From: Scenedesmus sp. ARA3
Lineage: Eukaryota; Chlorophyta; Chlorophyceae; Sphaeropleales; Scenedesmaceae
Assembly (NCBI GenBank): GCA_004335835.1
Contig: RWJK01001066.1
Coordinates: 1 to 64,000, forward strand
Direction of reading: 5' to 3'
DNA length: 64,000 bases
How positions within the stretch are numbered: the first letter of the stretch is position 1; the number at the start of each line of letters is the position of its first letter. The notes beneath the pieces were generated by a model. That model did no database searches. It saw nothing but the letters and a program-made list of their open reading frames with translations, and was not told the DNA's origin. This document shows positions 33,805 to 45,879 of the stretch, one piece after another. Position numbers and translations under genes: made by a program.

Positions 33805-36800
33805 TCTGCAAAACGTCAACAGCAGCAGCAGAGGCAGCATAAACCTCAGCTGCCGGTAGGTGGGGCGCCAGCCATTGGCACAACCAGCCATGACAGACAG
33901 CATCAGACTGCTGTGGACAAGGTGTTTTGTACGATGAGCTGCCATTAGGCTATGCAGCCAAACAAGTCAAAATTTATTCCGTTGCATAAGTTGTCTGTCA
34001 TTCTATCTACTAAAGTTGGTATGTGATGTGCCGGCAAACCAAGTACAGCATGTTTTTTTTAGATACAAAGGCCACTGGGTGGCTGCAGCTGCTGCTGCAG
34101 TGCATGCAGCACCAACCTGCTGCCGCAGAGTTGCTCAGCTCGTGCCAGAGCTTGCCGAGGCTCTGCTGGAAATGACAAGTAAATGGCACATGACCACTCC
34201 CCCCACACACGCACAGGGCTCACCTGGGCCTGATCAGGCTCATGAGCTACGGGGTTGTGCCAGCTTGCTGCCTTTTCGCACCCCACGTCTGCTTGACAAC
34301 TGGAGTCGGTCGTCTCGAAAGCTCCCTCCAGGGCGTGCTATACTAACCACGTCACGCGTTGTATGGGGCTTCTTGAAAGAGGCCCTGGTGTCTTGAGGTG
34401 GTGGGCTCCCTCTGTGGCCTGCGGCAATGACGTGCCTTTGAATCCTCGCTTGTTGTGCTACGAGGCTGACGAAGACCTTTGCATGCTAAAGTTTGGTACA
34501 ATACGAAACTCTTGTGAAAAGCATGGCAATTTATACATACAGCACGTAGCAGCAGGCTGAGGACATGTCATGTCATGCCGTGCACGACACGTGGCATTGT
34601 ACAGCTGGCGCGAAACTGTGACGCACAAAACCTGCCACCAGCCTCATTACTGATGAGTCTATGTTTATAAAAAAACATGCCTACTGGTCATCCAAGGTCA
34701 GGCCTGACTGCCTCTCATGCTGTGCGTCAAGTGATTTGTAGTGCAGAGGTGCTTATGCACTTGAATGGGTTATGCCGTAATACTCCTCTAATGGCAAGCA
34801 GCTGTTGTGGCAGGCAGCGCCAGGTGTCCTTTCGTGCTGAGCAGTGCCAGTGGGAGATGATTATTTGAAGATGATGAAGCATTGGTCTGATTGTTCATCA
34901 GTAGCGGGCCACGCCTGGCAGGCAAAGCGGCAATTGGAGATTGTCTCTGCGGTTTTTATGATCTCATCATGTTACCAATCAAGCAGAATATGCCATAACG
35001 GCCGCTCAGTCAAGCCAGGCTGTGTGTCATGATGTATGCTGAGCAGATCATTAGAATGTAATGCACACTCCTGACTGTGCCTGCTCTGTAGAAGCATGAA
35101 AGCCGACAGTGGAATCAATCAGAGTCCCAAAGGAATGCAGTGTGCCACACGGTGTGCACTAGTATCTGGCAAGGTCAAACGTGCCAGTCACCTATACCTA
35201 CTGCTACAACAAACCACAAACATCATCTGCCATCCTCAACACGAACTGCCGTACATCAGTGCTGCTGGCTTGGGAAGGCCATGCCGGGCACACAGCTGCG
35301 CAGGAAAAAGGCAGCACAGCTGCAAGAAGCACACTGCTGTTGGCCCCAGCCCTTCCATAACCCTGGTTTTCAGTGCAGCCTGCTAGCCATCCTGCCAACA
35401 GTACAAAGCGGCCGCTACCTCACAGGTAGAGGGCCGGCCAGAGTCATTGCTGGTACAAGCAGCAGCCACTGCCACACAAAAGGCAGCACTGCCGTAACTA
35501 CTGCATTGTCCAGATCGTCATTAAGAGTGACCTTGCCCCGCCGTCCCACTGCCTAAGCTAGAATCAAATAAGCCTCAAAAGGGAAGCATTCTCAGTCTGC
35601 TAATGCCTAGTAGTAGTACTCGAGCCACATGCATTGGAGATTGGGTCAAGCCAAGTTGACTTTGCAACCTGTTTTGGTACACACACGCACAGCGGTTGCG
35701 TTGAGGTCATAGAGATAACACAGCACCGCATATCTAGACATACAAACCACACAAGTGCAAGGGCACACTGTGCGAAACAAGATGCTGCATCTACCGGCAG
35801 CTGTACTGCCTCGTGTAATTTCTTCTTCCCATGCTGCTAAGCTGGCTAGCTTGTCATATGGCCAAGCCCAACACCGCCAGAATCAATCTCATAGCAAACC
35901 ACCATTGTGCCGCACTAGCCACATTCAGCAATACAGCACCTCGTGACAATGCTCATGCAGTGCAGCACGTCACACACCACCACACCAATCACAAGCCAGG
36001 CCCTCATTTTCAGCTGCGCTGCCATGGCAATCATAGTGCCAGAAGCAGCCTGCCTGAGAGCCTGATCGTGCTGGCTAAGAGAACCCAAGCCGGCAAAACA
36101 GCAGTACGGGCTGTCTATGCTGGTTGGTTTGCTCACTAGCCAAGCCATACCACGCCATTCCGTGCCTGGTTAGTTGGGCATTTCAAAGATAGCCTACAAG
36201 TCAACTGCCAGCTGGCTAATATGTCCACTTGTTGCAGTGGAGCAGCCAGCTGTGCGGCAGTCTGCTTAAAAGCCAAAGTTGCATACAAGCCGCCTGAGCC
36301 AAAGGTGTCAGATTGGCAAGCTCATATCTGTCATATCTGTCATCAAGAATCTGGCAAGCACAGCCACAGGCCACCTCGAGACATCTGGCAGTGTTGTTAG
36401 TCAAGACATGTCACCGCCAAGTTGCAGTGGGTGTTGGTACAAATCTGCCCAGCTGAATACACGGCTGTGTGGCGCTATGGAGCTAGCAACCATGCATTGA
36501 CTAGAGTCAAAGCAGCAACAAATCAGAAGATATTCCCCAACCAGCCTGCCAGCCAGCATATGCTGAGCTGACCAGGCGAGCAAAATCGGTATGCAGGCAG
36601 CCAGGATGTTCATACAGCCCTGGCCACTGCCAAAATGCTCCACAACCCTCCACCTTGCATGAGCACTGCTTGAATGCAGACTCAAAGAGACAACATCCAG
36701 CTGACTGCAGTATCCGCTGCAGCTGCACGCCAGCAGCAGTCACGCGTATGGCTGTTGAGAGCTGACTGCATACGCGTGCTGCTCTCTGCGCATTCATGCA

Positions 36801-36974
36801 CAGCAGCAAGCACCCGTGCCGCCAGATACCATGCGTGATGCACACAACTGGAGCCCCAGCAAACAATTAAATTCACAGGCTGCAAATCACTCGCTATGCA
36901 TGAAGTAGCAGCAGCAGTAACAGCGGCAACACCTCACACCCAGCTATACTACAAACCACAGCAGTGTAGCCGCA
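33805..36974. other. Intergenic region without a recognised gene
   Basis: About 3.2 kb in which I see no family-like protein or convincing exon series. It may include upstream exons of the minus-strand membrane protein. A short tandem motif (tcatatctgtcatatctgtcat) occurs near 36324-36346. Confidence 0.4.
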
Positions 36975-39642
36975 TCATTGCTGCAGCTCAGAGCCGTGTG
37001 GGTGGCTACCAGCCATTGCTGCTGCTGCAGCTGCTGCCCTGCTGTTGTTGATCGCAGACAGCAGGTTGTAAGCCGGCCCCACCCCACCTAGTGCACTAGC
37101 CATACTGCGCACCAGCTGCAGCACATCACCTTGAGCTGCACCTGGCAGGGACTGCATGCCCATCAGGCCTGCAAACTGCTGCTGCTGCATTGCTGCTGCT
37201 GCTGCAGGGGTTGCCTGCTGCTGCTCTGCAGTACCCATCAGGGATAGAGGCGAGGGGCCATGTAAGCTATGCTGGTGCTGCAGCTGCACAAACTGCTGCT
37301 GCTGGTGCGCGTACTGCTGCTGCAGCTGCTGCGACTGCTGCTGCAGAGAGAGCAAGCTTGGGAAGCCGCTGCTGCTGCGCGCTGCCGCTGCTGCTGCATT
37401 GGCAGCCAGCTGGCAGCTGCTGCTGGCGCCGAGCAGCATAGGGCTGCCAGGCGCCAATTCTGAGGCAGCATATGAAGCAGCATCGCTGCCTTGATCCATT
37501 CTGAAGTAATGTGAGGAGCTGTGGCTCACAGGGCTGGCTGTTGCTGTGCTCAGAGCGGAGATGTTACCAGCTTTGAGCGGGCTACCTGGCTGCTGCTGCT
37601 GCTGCTGCAGCTGCATGCTGCTGCAGGCGCTGTACTGCTGCTGCATCACCACTTGCTGCTGCTGCTGCTGCTGGTGCAGGGCCAGTGCCAGCGCCAGTGA
37701 GGGGCTGTGTCCCAGCCGGCTGCTTGCCCCCAGCAGAACATGCCTGCTGCCTGCAGCTAGCGGCTGCTGCATGCCGGCTGCTGCTGCATTGAGCACCGAA
37801 TGCTGCTGGCCGTAGCTGCCGCTGCTGGTTGCGCTGCAGAGGCCAGCATTGCCCCGAGCAGCTGCCAGCATCATTGCTGCATCAGCCATATGCATGTGGC
37901 TGCTGTTCGGCAGCGAGCAGGCCTGCTGCTCTGGCGCCTCATCGATTGCGTCATCTGCTGCCTGCTGGTCTGCAGAGCCGTCATCAAACTGCTGCTGCTG
38001 CTGGCTCTCTAGCAGCAGGCTCTCCATTGCGCTGCTTGCGATTGCAAGGCGGCTCGTGGGCATCTGCGCTGCATGCGGGTGCTGCTGCTCCAGCTGTGCA
38101 CTGAGTGCAGCCGGGCAGCTGTTGGCCTCTTCAAGGCCATCATCTGTTGCCACAATGTCTTCTGTTGTGGCTAGCACCTCATCTGTAGCCAGCTCCAGGT
38201 CCTCATCCTGCAGCAGCAGCAGCAGCAGAAGGCAGGGTGAGTGGAAACGCCTGAGGGCCAGCAGGTGACTGCGGACACGTAATAGCACAGTGCAGAGTGC
38301 ATTGCACAGCAGCACTTGCTGCGACGGCAGCGGGCAGAGCCGCGCACAGGCTGCTGCGCTGCTTGCAGAGCACATCCTCAGGCTGCTGAATACAAGGGAA
38401 CACTGCTTGTGTTACATGAGGTGAGTGTGTCACAGTGTTGTGTCCCGTGCTCACCTCTGTGGTGGGCTCCAGGTCCCCCTCAGCCGCTTGGGCATGCGTA
38501 AACACAGTGCCAAAGGCATAGCACAGTTGTCACAATTGCTGCTAAGCTGAGTCCAACGGAACACTGCTTATGCTAATCAAAATGGGTGTGCCGCTCTTGC
38601 TGTTTGCTCACCTCTGTGGTGGGCTCCAGGTCCTCCCGCAGCCGCTTGGGCGTGTTGTTCACCGCATCAGCCACGCTGCCGCTGACAGGCACACGGCGCT
38701 TCTTGGGCTGACAGTAACATGGGCAGGAACAGGGTGAAACAGGCGGCGTTTTAGACACAGGCGGCAGGGATGCAGGTTATGCTGCGATTGCAGGACATGC
38801 AGCAGCTGCAGTGGCTATCGCCAGCTAAACAGGCCCATCTTTACCATTGAAAACAAAGCAAAAACCTGATGCCGAGGGGGCTTACCATGGCCTTGCCCAG
38901 GGTGCGTGTGCGCAGGAAGCGAATGCCGCATGCGTTGCACAGGATAGGCTTGCCCTTGGGCCCCTTGCGCCACTGGGGGGAGCTGACAGCGCCGCAGTGG
39001 CAGCAGGGCCCCGCAAGGTCCTGCTTGGCCTTGCGGCGGCTGGCTGCACTAGGGCTTCCTGCATTGCTGGGTGTGGGGGTGGGGCTGCTGTGCGCAAGCA
39101 GTGTGGGACTGCCCATCAGGCTGCTGATGTTTGCGTTGGTGTTGTTGTTGTTATTTTGGAAGCCCAGGCGGGAGGGAAGTGGCTCTTTTGGGACGTAGTC
39201 GCATTTGTAGTCCGTCGTGACACCTGTTGGGGAGGAAGGGTGGCGTTGTGTGGAAGAGAGGATCGCAGAGCAGACAAGCACATCAGTTGATGATGGAGTG
39301 AACCACCAGCGATCGCCTCACTAAGCAGGGGTAAGACTTATGAAGCAGCTCAATAAAATTTGATACACGCAGGCAAGGCCGGTGTAAAGGGACTGGCTGC
39401 GTCCGCGCCCAAGCATGTACTTCACCGTACTGCCTGACACAGGATAGCATAAAACTTGGCAATTAGGAGGTAAGATCAGTTTATGGAATTGATCAAACAT
39501 CCAGGACGGACTTACTTGCGTCCCATGGGCTCCTCCAAGGGACCTGCTTCTTACGCCTTCCTGATCCAGGGCGCCGAGTGAATAAGGAGCCACCAAACGA
39601 CTCGCTGATGTCACTGCGAACGCTTTCAGAGTCTGAGTCCAT
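36975..39642 (-). CDS. GATA-type zinc-finger transcription factor (copy A)
   Basis: Binds GATA-containing DNA in the nucleus; the target genes are unknown. Four minus-strand exons join in frame to 597 residues: 39642-39516, 39223-38886, 38707-38612 and 38207-36975 (TGA). The N-terminus [16 protein letters not shown] is Ser/acidic and is followed by the basic [10 protein letters not shown]. The finger is C-X2-C-X18-C-X2-C at about residues 115-140 ([19 protein letters not shown], then CNACGIRF), the plant spacing. An SV40-like nuclear signal, PKKRRV, opens exon 3. Exon 4 begins with an acidic [20 protein letters not shown] stretch and continues as a long Gln/Ala/Ser-rich region, probably an activation domain. 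It ends with a conserved block, [20 protein letters not shown], then [12 protein letters not shown] paralogue lies 6.2 kb upstream on the same strand. A frameshifted copy of the exon 3 end sits in intron 3 at about 38450-38492. Confidence 0.92.
38398..38655 (-). repeat. Copy of GATA-A exon 3 end plus flanking intron
   Basis: On the plus strand, gaacactgctta...gctcacctctgtggtgggctccaggtc at about 38559-38655 recurs at about 38398-38493. Both carry the exon end CTGGAGCCCACCACAGAG with a gtgagca donor and the same downstream intron word. The copy has lost one base relative to the exon, so its frame is broken. The period is about 155 bases. Confidence 0.85.
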
Positions 39643-41529
39643 CGCGCCATGCGCGAGGAGCAGGAACTGCAGCAAAAACGGAAGTTGGGTCAGGGGCTCT
39701 GCACGGCAGGCAAGGATCGCACCAGACACACAGATATGTTTCTTACCTCCATTAAGTGAAATGTTTTGCAGGATCGGCCCAGGCAAGGCGGCGATCGCCG
39801 TGTGGCCCGCGCAAAGAAACGCTGGTTATCGATGAGTCGATCAGTCACTGTCAATTACCTCAATTGATGTCGAGATCACTATGTAGCCGATCTGGGACGA
39901 ATGACATGGCATGCAGTGGTCTTGTTGACAAGAGGCGTCAGCAGCTCCCGGTCAACATGACAGTGGTGTTTCTGGCACGGTCATTCGGTCACTAACGGTC
40001 TCTCAAAATGCGATAATATTGTTTATCAACAAACCAGTAACAGCAGTTTGTCGATCAAGTCCGTCCTGCCCTGTTGCCTGAAAACGCCCTCAACTGGTAC
40101 CAGTGATCGACGCGCGGCTGTAGGAAGCTAATCGCTACAATCAGGTATGGCTTATAACGTAGCTAGATGCAGCAGACATGTTTGGATCGCTTTGTAGATG
40201 CTGCTTTGTTTGGTTCTTGCAGTGTAGCCTCCTCCTTCAGGTCAGTGATTGTGGATATCTTGTTTTCGGTACATTTAGTATAATACCTCGAAAGTTTGCT
40301 CTCCGCACAAGCCCTTTGGGGAGAACCAAACATCCCGCCAAAGTGGCGATGTTCTCACTACATGTGCCCAACGTGCTGAACTTGCTTCAAATAAAAAACA
40401 TTTAACATGCTTGCTGGTTATGGATTGGCTCTGGGTGCGATTGGCTGACATGCTGACGGACCATGTTCAACAGCACTGCAGGCCATGATGGGCATTTACG
40501 GGTCATCAGCCATTCGTTGGGTCCTCATCATGACTACGCTCACCAGCCTGTCGTTTCGGTAGCAGCAGAATCGTATTGTTCAGGCCTAGGGCGCCCTAGG
40601 GCTAGAACAAGGCACCAGCCTGGAGTGCATTGCACTGCAAGGCGCAAAGTTTGCACTTTTGCACAGGTTGGAACCCTATCCTGGAGCCTGCTGGCTCGCA
40701 TTCTGCAGCCAACCTTGATCCGTGTGACCTGGGAAGTGAAGCAGCCGCTCAAGGCCGTGCCATGCTGATGTTTGTTACCGTGGTGTCACAGTAGTAGCGA
40801 GCCAGCCCCCACTCTGTGCTGGCACCAAAACCAGCTTGCGGCAAGCAGCAGGCAACTGCACAAAGCTCATGCATGTTGGTACACGCCACCAGTGGAAGAT
40901 CCCTTGCAGATGCAAGCTGACGCCGTCCTCCACAGTTGCTGCCCCACAGCACATCATGCTCAGCCACTCAAATCACAATCAGCTGAGCTGCTGCTTCAGA
41001 AGCTGCAGTTGGCTCGTCACCCAGCAGCCATGCCTTAAGAAGCCAGCTGCCAGCTGCTGGGTCTGGTCAGTCAACCCCCGTCAATCCACACAAAGTCGCT
41101 GCTTGCGTAAAAGCAGCCACCTGAGCCAAGCTGCCTGCCACATCCCATCATCAAGTATACACCAACTTTTAGCAACAAAATAATACTGCGCATTCCACAC
41201 TAGGCCAACGGGCGTTGTATGTTGCACTGCATGCAGCACATCAACATCCGTCAATTTACATCAACACTTGCTGGCCAGGTGCCGTTGTCATGACGTCAGT
41301 CAACCCACGCAGCCATTACCCTCAACCCGGGCTGCTCCAAATTAGCATGTGGGCCGTAATAAAGCAGGCGTCACGAAAACATTGTAACGAGCACTGCTGC
41401 GCAAAGAAGCTGCTGTGTGCCTTGCACTGTAGTGCACATGTCGCCACAGGTGGTGGCCCATTGCGCATCTGACGCAACCAAGAAGTGCTGCTGCTGCTGC
41501 TGCTGGTGCTGCCAGGAAAGTAACCCTTG

Positions 41530-41562
<33 letters not shown>

Positions 41563-41816
41563 GGCAACCCTTGTACCTTGCACCCAACAGCAGCAGCAGC
41601 TGCTCTGCTAGCACTCTCGACCAATGCTGCATGCCAAAGCCACCTCAAAGGGAGAGTCAAGCAGATTCCAGTCTGGCAGAAGCACCACTTTCACCCCCAA
41701 CTTAGGTGCAGCAGCCAGCCAGGCACCCTGCTGCTGCTGCCAGGAAGGCAACCCTTCTAGCCAACAGGAACTGCTGCTCTGCTAGTACACCCCCCGCCGC
41801 AGTGCTGCATGTAAGG

Positions 41817-41937
41817 CTGCTGCCAGAGAACATTTTCTGACTTCTGCACATATTCAAAAGCCACTTTTGCAGCCTGAGCCTGCAAGTTGAGGCTGCAAAA
41901 GTGGCCTTTGTAATATGTGTTCTCTGGCAGCATGCTC
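41817..41937. repeat. Long imperfect inverted repeat (hairpin)
   Basis: The left arm (tgctgccagagaaca, a 14-base interruption, then cacatatt and aaaagccacttttgcagcct) pairs with the right arm (aggctgcaaaagtggccttt, aatatgtg, ttctctggcagca). A small central loop sits around gcctgcaagttg. The arms are about 45-50 bases with few mismatches. It lies in a gene-free spacer. It could be a short foldback transposon (MITE) or a small-RNA precursor. Confidence 0.8.
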
Positions 41938-44900
41938 GCACCTTCGCAGATGTGAAGGGCCATGCATAATTGCCATGCGTATCTCACAGCATCTGTAGCA
42001 TAAGGCACCACAAAACCTTTGAAGGTTATGTGGCACAGCAACACCGCATGGCTGCTTCAGCCAGCCGCTGCAGCAACCGTCAACAGCACTCCCGTGCTTG
42101 TGACGGCTGCCACCAGACAATCTGTACGCAGTACTGCTAAGGATAAGAATGAACCCGCACACCAACACCACAGTAACTGCATGTCACACGGTAGCCCTGC
42201 CCTGTGCTTCAATGCACGTGTGTGGCAATGACCTGGCGTGCTCTTTGTGTAGGGTGCATAACAGGCAACCACAGTAAGCCTCGAAAACAGCACAACTGCT
42301 AGACCATGTCTGCCAAGTTCATCGCCCTCTTGCGTCAGTACGTGTTGTGATGAGTTTGTAGTATGATGCAAGCACCAGCAGCGCATGCTAGCTGCAGGCA
42401 GTATGTCCAGCGGTACACCCTGCAGAATACAGCACATGCACACACACTCAGAACGGCATATGCACAGCACAGCGCCTGTCAATACGCCAAAATGGCAGCA
42501 ACAGCATGGTTGACCTTCCAGCACCATCTGCCGCAAAGTGTCAGCCATCCAGCAGTCAATCAACCGCGTGAAACTCCAAGCAAAACCCTGCAAGACCCAC
42601 AAAACCAGTGTTGTTGATACACAAGCCACTACCACCGAGCAGAAGGCACAGTTTGGTGCTACAGAGGGTACTACAGACGTAACACGTAACAAGACAATCC
42701 ACGAGCCACAATGCGTGCCGCCAACTATACAACGCTGCGTCCGCGGCTGATGCCGCTGCCGCTGCACAAGTGCTTCCGGGCGAAAGCTGCACTGCATGTG
42801 TACTGCTGATTGGCCTACGCCAGGGCATGCCGCAGCAGAGGGGCTGCGTGCTCCCCGAGGCAGCAAGGCGGATGCACAGCAGCACACAGCAGGCACATAC
42901 TCACCGCCTATACATGCATTCTGCCAACAAATGATTAGTAGCTGTACAAAGCATTCAGCTGCCATCCCATATCTGGGAAACTGTGACATCAGGCACGCCA
43001 ACTTTCCGCCTTTCCTGCTGCTGCAATATTACGTCGCTGCTGCCACGACCGTTGTACAACCTTCCACTGCTCATCCATGTCACGGCAACATGTCTGTCAG
43101 CTGCTGCTGCCGCAACAGCCAGTGCACATCGCTCACTGCCAAAGCATCCCCCAAGAGCTGCCGCCATCACAAACGGACCCGCATCAGACACACCCCCCCA
43201 CACACCAGTCAGAACAGCCCGCAATGGAACACCTGCTGCCAGCACAAAAACCGCTCCTCCTACTATCACGCCACTCCTCCTGCTCTGCAGCATACATACC
43301 GGCTGCGTGCTCTCATCTGCCTGCCAGTGCGCACCTCATACTGCTGCATGCAATCGGGCAGCTGCAAGCCAACGTGCGCCAAACAATCGATGCGCCCGCA
43401 AACCCTTTCCCTGCATGCAGACAGATGATGAAGCCTGGCAGTATGCTGCTGAGATCAGCACAGCATTCTTTCACAGTAGCTCCTGTCACAGGACAAACCG
43501 AATGGTAATGTAGGTACGCGTGCTGTCGCAACACGCATCCTATGTCAAATCATGCAGATGGCATGCATGCAGGCAACCTGCAGCACCCCACATGTGCCCA
43601 GCGCACCCGCTGATATCAGCAGCAGGCAACACATATATTTATATGGGCGCATGTGTGGGTGCAGCAGCAAGCGTGCATGGCCATCTGCATTGCACACCCG
43701 CAAGCAAAGCACTCATACAACCCCCTCCCAGGTGACATTTTTGATCGACTGTTGCTGCGGCACTGTGCCAATGCGCACAGCGTGCCGCGCTGCCAACAGC
43801 AGCTCAAGCGCTGGTGCTGCTGCTGCGGCAGGCGGGCCACAAGCTAGCGATCAAAATGGCCTGGCAAATCCCCCAGCCCACTGAACAAGGCCCAAAACGA
43901 GTCCCTCTTGCTGCAGTTATGCATACAGGCAGGCAGAGAGCTATAGCTCGAGATGCTCTCAATGCCAAGCGTAGCCAGCAGCACTCTTGTCTGTGGCTGG
44001 CTCGGCAAGCATGCTTTCATGCGTGCTGAGAGAAGCTGTAGACGACACACCAAATAACGCAATGCAGCTGTTGCCCGGAGCCAAGAATCAGCCTACAGAG
44101 CACCACCACCAGCGCCAACTCGTCAAGACCAACCCAGAAGAGGGAAACACGCACACGCAAACGCAAACGCACGCTGCAGGTAGCAGATTGATAACCAGCC
44201 AGTGCCGTGTGTGGTGCAGCTGCAAAGTAGCAGCGGCAGCAGCAGCAGCTTGCACCACCACACACTGACACTCAGTCAGGCAGGGAGGCATCGGACCAAT
44301 GGAGACACAAACTCAAAACTTCTCTCATGCAAGCATGCTGATTGTATGGTGGCAGGGCGCCCCCATTCTTTGTGGAAGCGCAACAGCACAATCACATACA
44401 CGCAAGCCAGGCACACAGACACCAAATCCCTCAAACCTAGCGGCACGCCCGCAGCAATCTGCTGCACCATATGCAATGCCGCGCCCTAGCACACAGCAGG
44501 AGCAACTGAGGTATCCAGCTCGCTGCGGCGGGCATGTATGTATGCGGCGCCCAGCAGTTTCTGTGCATGGCTATATATGAGGATCTTCATGCTGGTTGAT
44601 GTGCAATTATTTGGTGGCAGGAGTGCGTGTGTGTTTGACACTGTTTCCAAACCAGCGCCACCTGCTGATTGTGCTGTGCTGACAGCAATCATTAGAGCCG
44701 CAGCACGCAATATGCACAAAAGCAGGTGGCGGACTTGCTGTCTCTGCCAACAGCTGACGCTGCACACTCTCACTCTCAAACATGCAACCAACCGCGCGCG
44801 AAAACCCCACTCGACAACCCATAACTCTTGCAGTGCAGCTGCCAGAGCGCCGCAGGCAGGCTGAGACCAGCAGGCGGCAGGCTGACAGATATGACAACTG

Positions 44901-45224
44901 TAATGACTGTTATGTGACAACATGCAACAGTGACAGCGGTTGCGGGCCGTGCTAGGTGGGATCATAGCACCCTGCAGCAGCCTCAACAGCCTAGAGCGCT
45001 AGGCAGGTCACGCAACATTTCAAAAGCAGCCACACAAGCGGTCAAGAGCACACACAGTCATCCACCATGATCCGTCAACAGCCTCGCAGCCACCATCAGC
45101 TATAACACACCGCGCAGCCACAATGCTGGCATGCGGCGGCTGTCATTCCCTCGTTTGAAACATGTAACATGTTATTTTCCATTCAAAAGACATGCCCTCA
45201 CAGAGACATACAGCCGTCACCCTT

Positions 45225-45345
45225 TTCTTCTTCTTTGCGAACCCAGCGCACCAGAGCGTCATCTCCGAGCAAGATGACAACAGGGATGACAACCGTTGCA
45301 ACTGCCAAAACCAACCGCCAAAACCAACCACCAACTCCATGCACT
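45225..45345 (-). other. Candidate exon encoding a hydrophobic segment
   Basis: On the minus strand, a frame reads GWFWRLVLAVATVVIPVVIL, then LGDDALVRWVRKEEEK, ending at a gtgacgg donor-like site near 45226. A hydrophobic helix followed by a charged segment is protein-like, but no partner exon was identified and the alternative frames are also open. Confidence 0.25.
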
Positions 45346-45879
45346 CGATGAGCAGCAGACAGTCTTGCAGCCTCTCCTCCCTGGATCCATCCTTGATACA
45401 TGTCATGTCATGTCATGTAACATAACACAACATAACAATCCCCTGCCACTGGGCACGCGAGGCAAACAGCTCCGAGCCGCAACTTAAGCAAATGATGCAA
45501 CCTCCAGTCCCTGCAAACGCCCTCAAGAAAACCAGTAGTACACCGCTGCAATCTGAATGCAGTGCCACAACAGCGCTTGCAGCACACCTAAGCACAAACA
45601 AGCTGCTGCTGCCACGCACAGGCCACTTTGTACAACTCTTTCTTTTCCTTGAAAACCGCTGATGCCGCGCAACGTCAGCTGGCCGCAGCAAGAAACGCGC
45701 GTCCACAGTTCAATCTGCAACAGCCAGCAGTGAACACTGCGAATCACCCTTCTGCCAGAGCTGCACAGCTGAGAAGAAACCTGGTGCCGTGGAACAGCAG
45801 CTGGCCGCAGCAAAGAAGCGCAGTTTGACAATCCAACCTGCAACAGCCAGCAGTGGACACTGCTGTGGATAGCGCCACC

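Larger units (their letters stand above)
39643..45879. other. Six-kilobase spacer between the GATA paralogues
   Basis: No recognised gene. The region contains a long imperfect hairpin (described separately), CTG runs near 41490-41560, a 314-codon minus-strand open frame at 42057-43001 that is Cys-rich and unlike any family I know, and a minus-strand exon-like hydrophobic stretch at about 45225-45345. A small (catgt)n tract is at 45402-45420. Confidence 0.4.

Noticed and set aside
42057..43001. 314-codon minus-strand open frame
   Set aside because: Composition is rich in Cys, Val and Leu without domain-like order. The opposite strand is equally open (42796-43428). No splice or family support was seen, and the TGC/GCA-rich local sequence lowers stop frequency.
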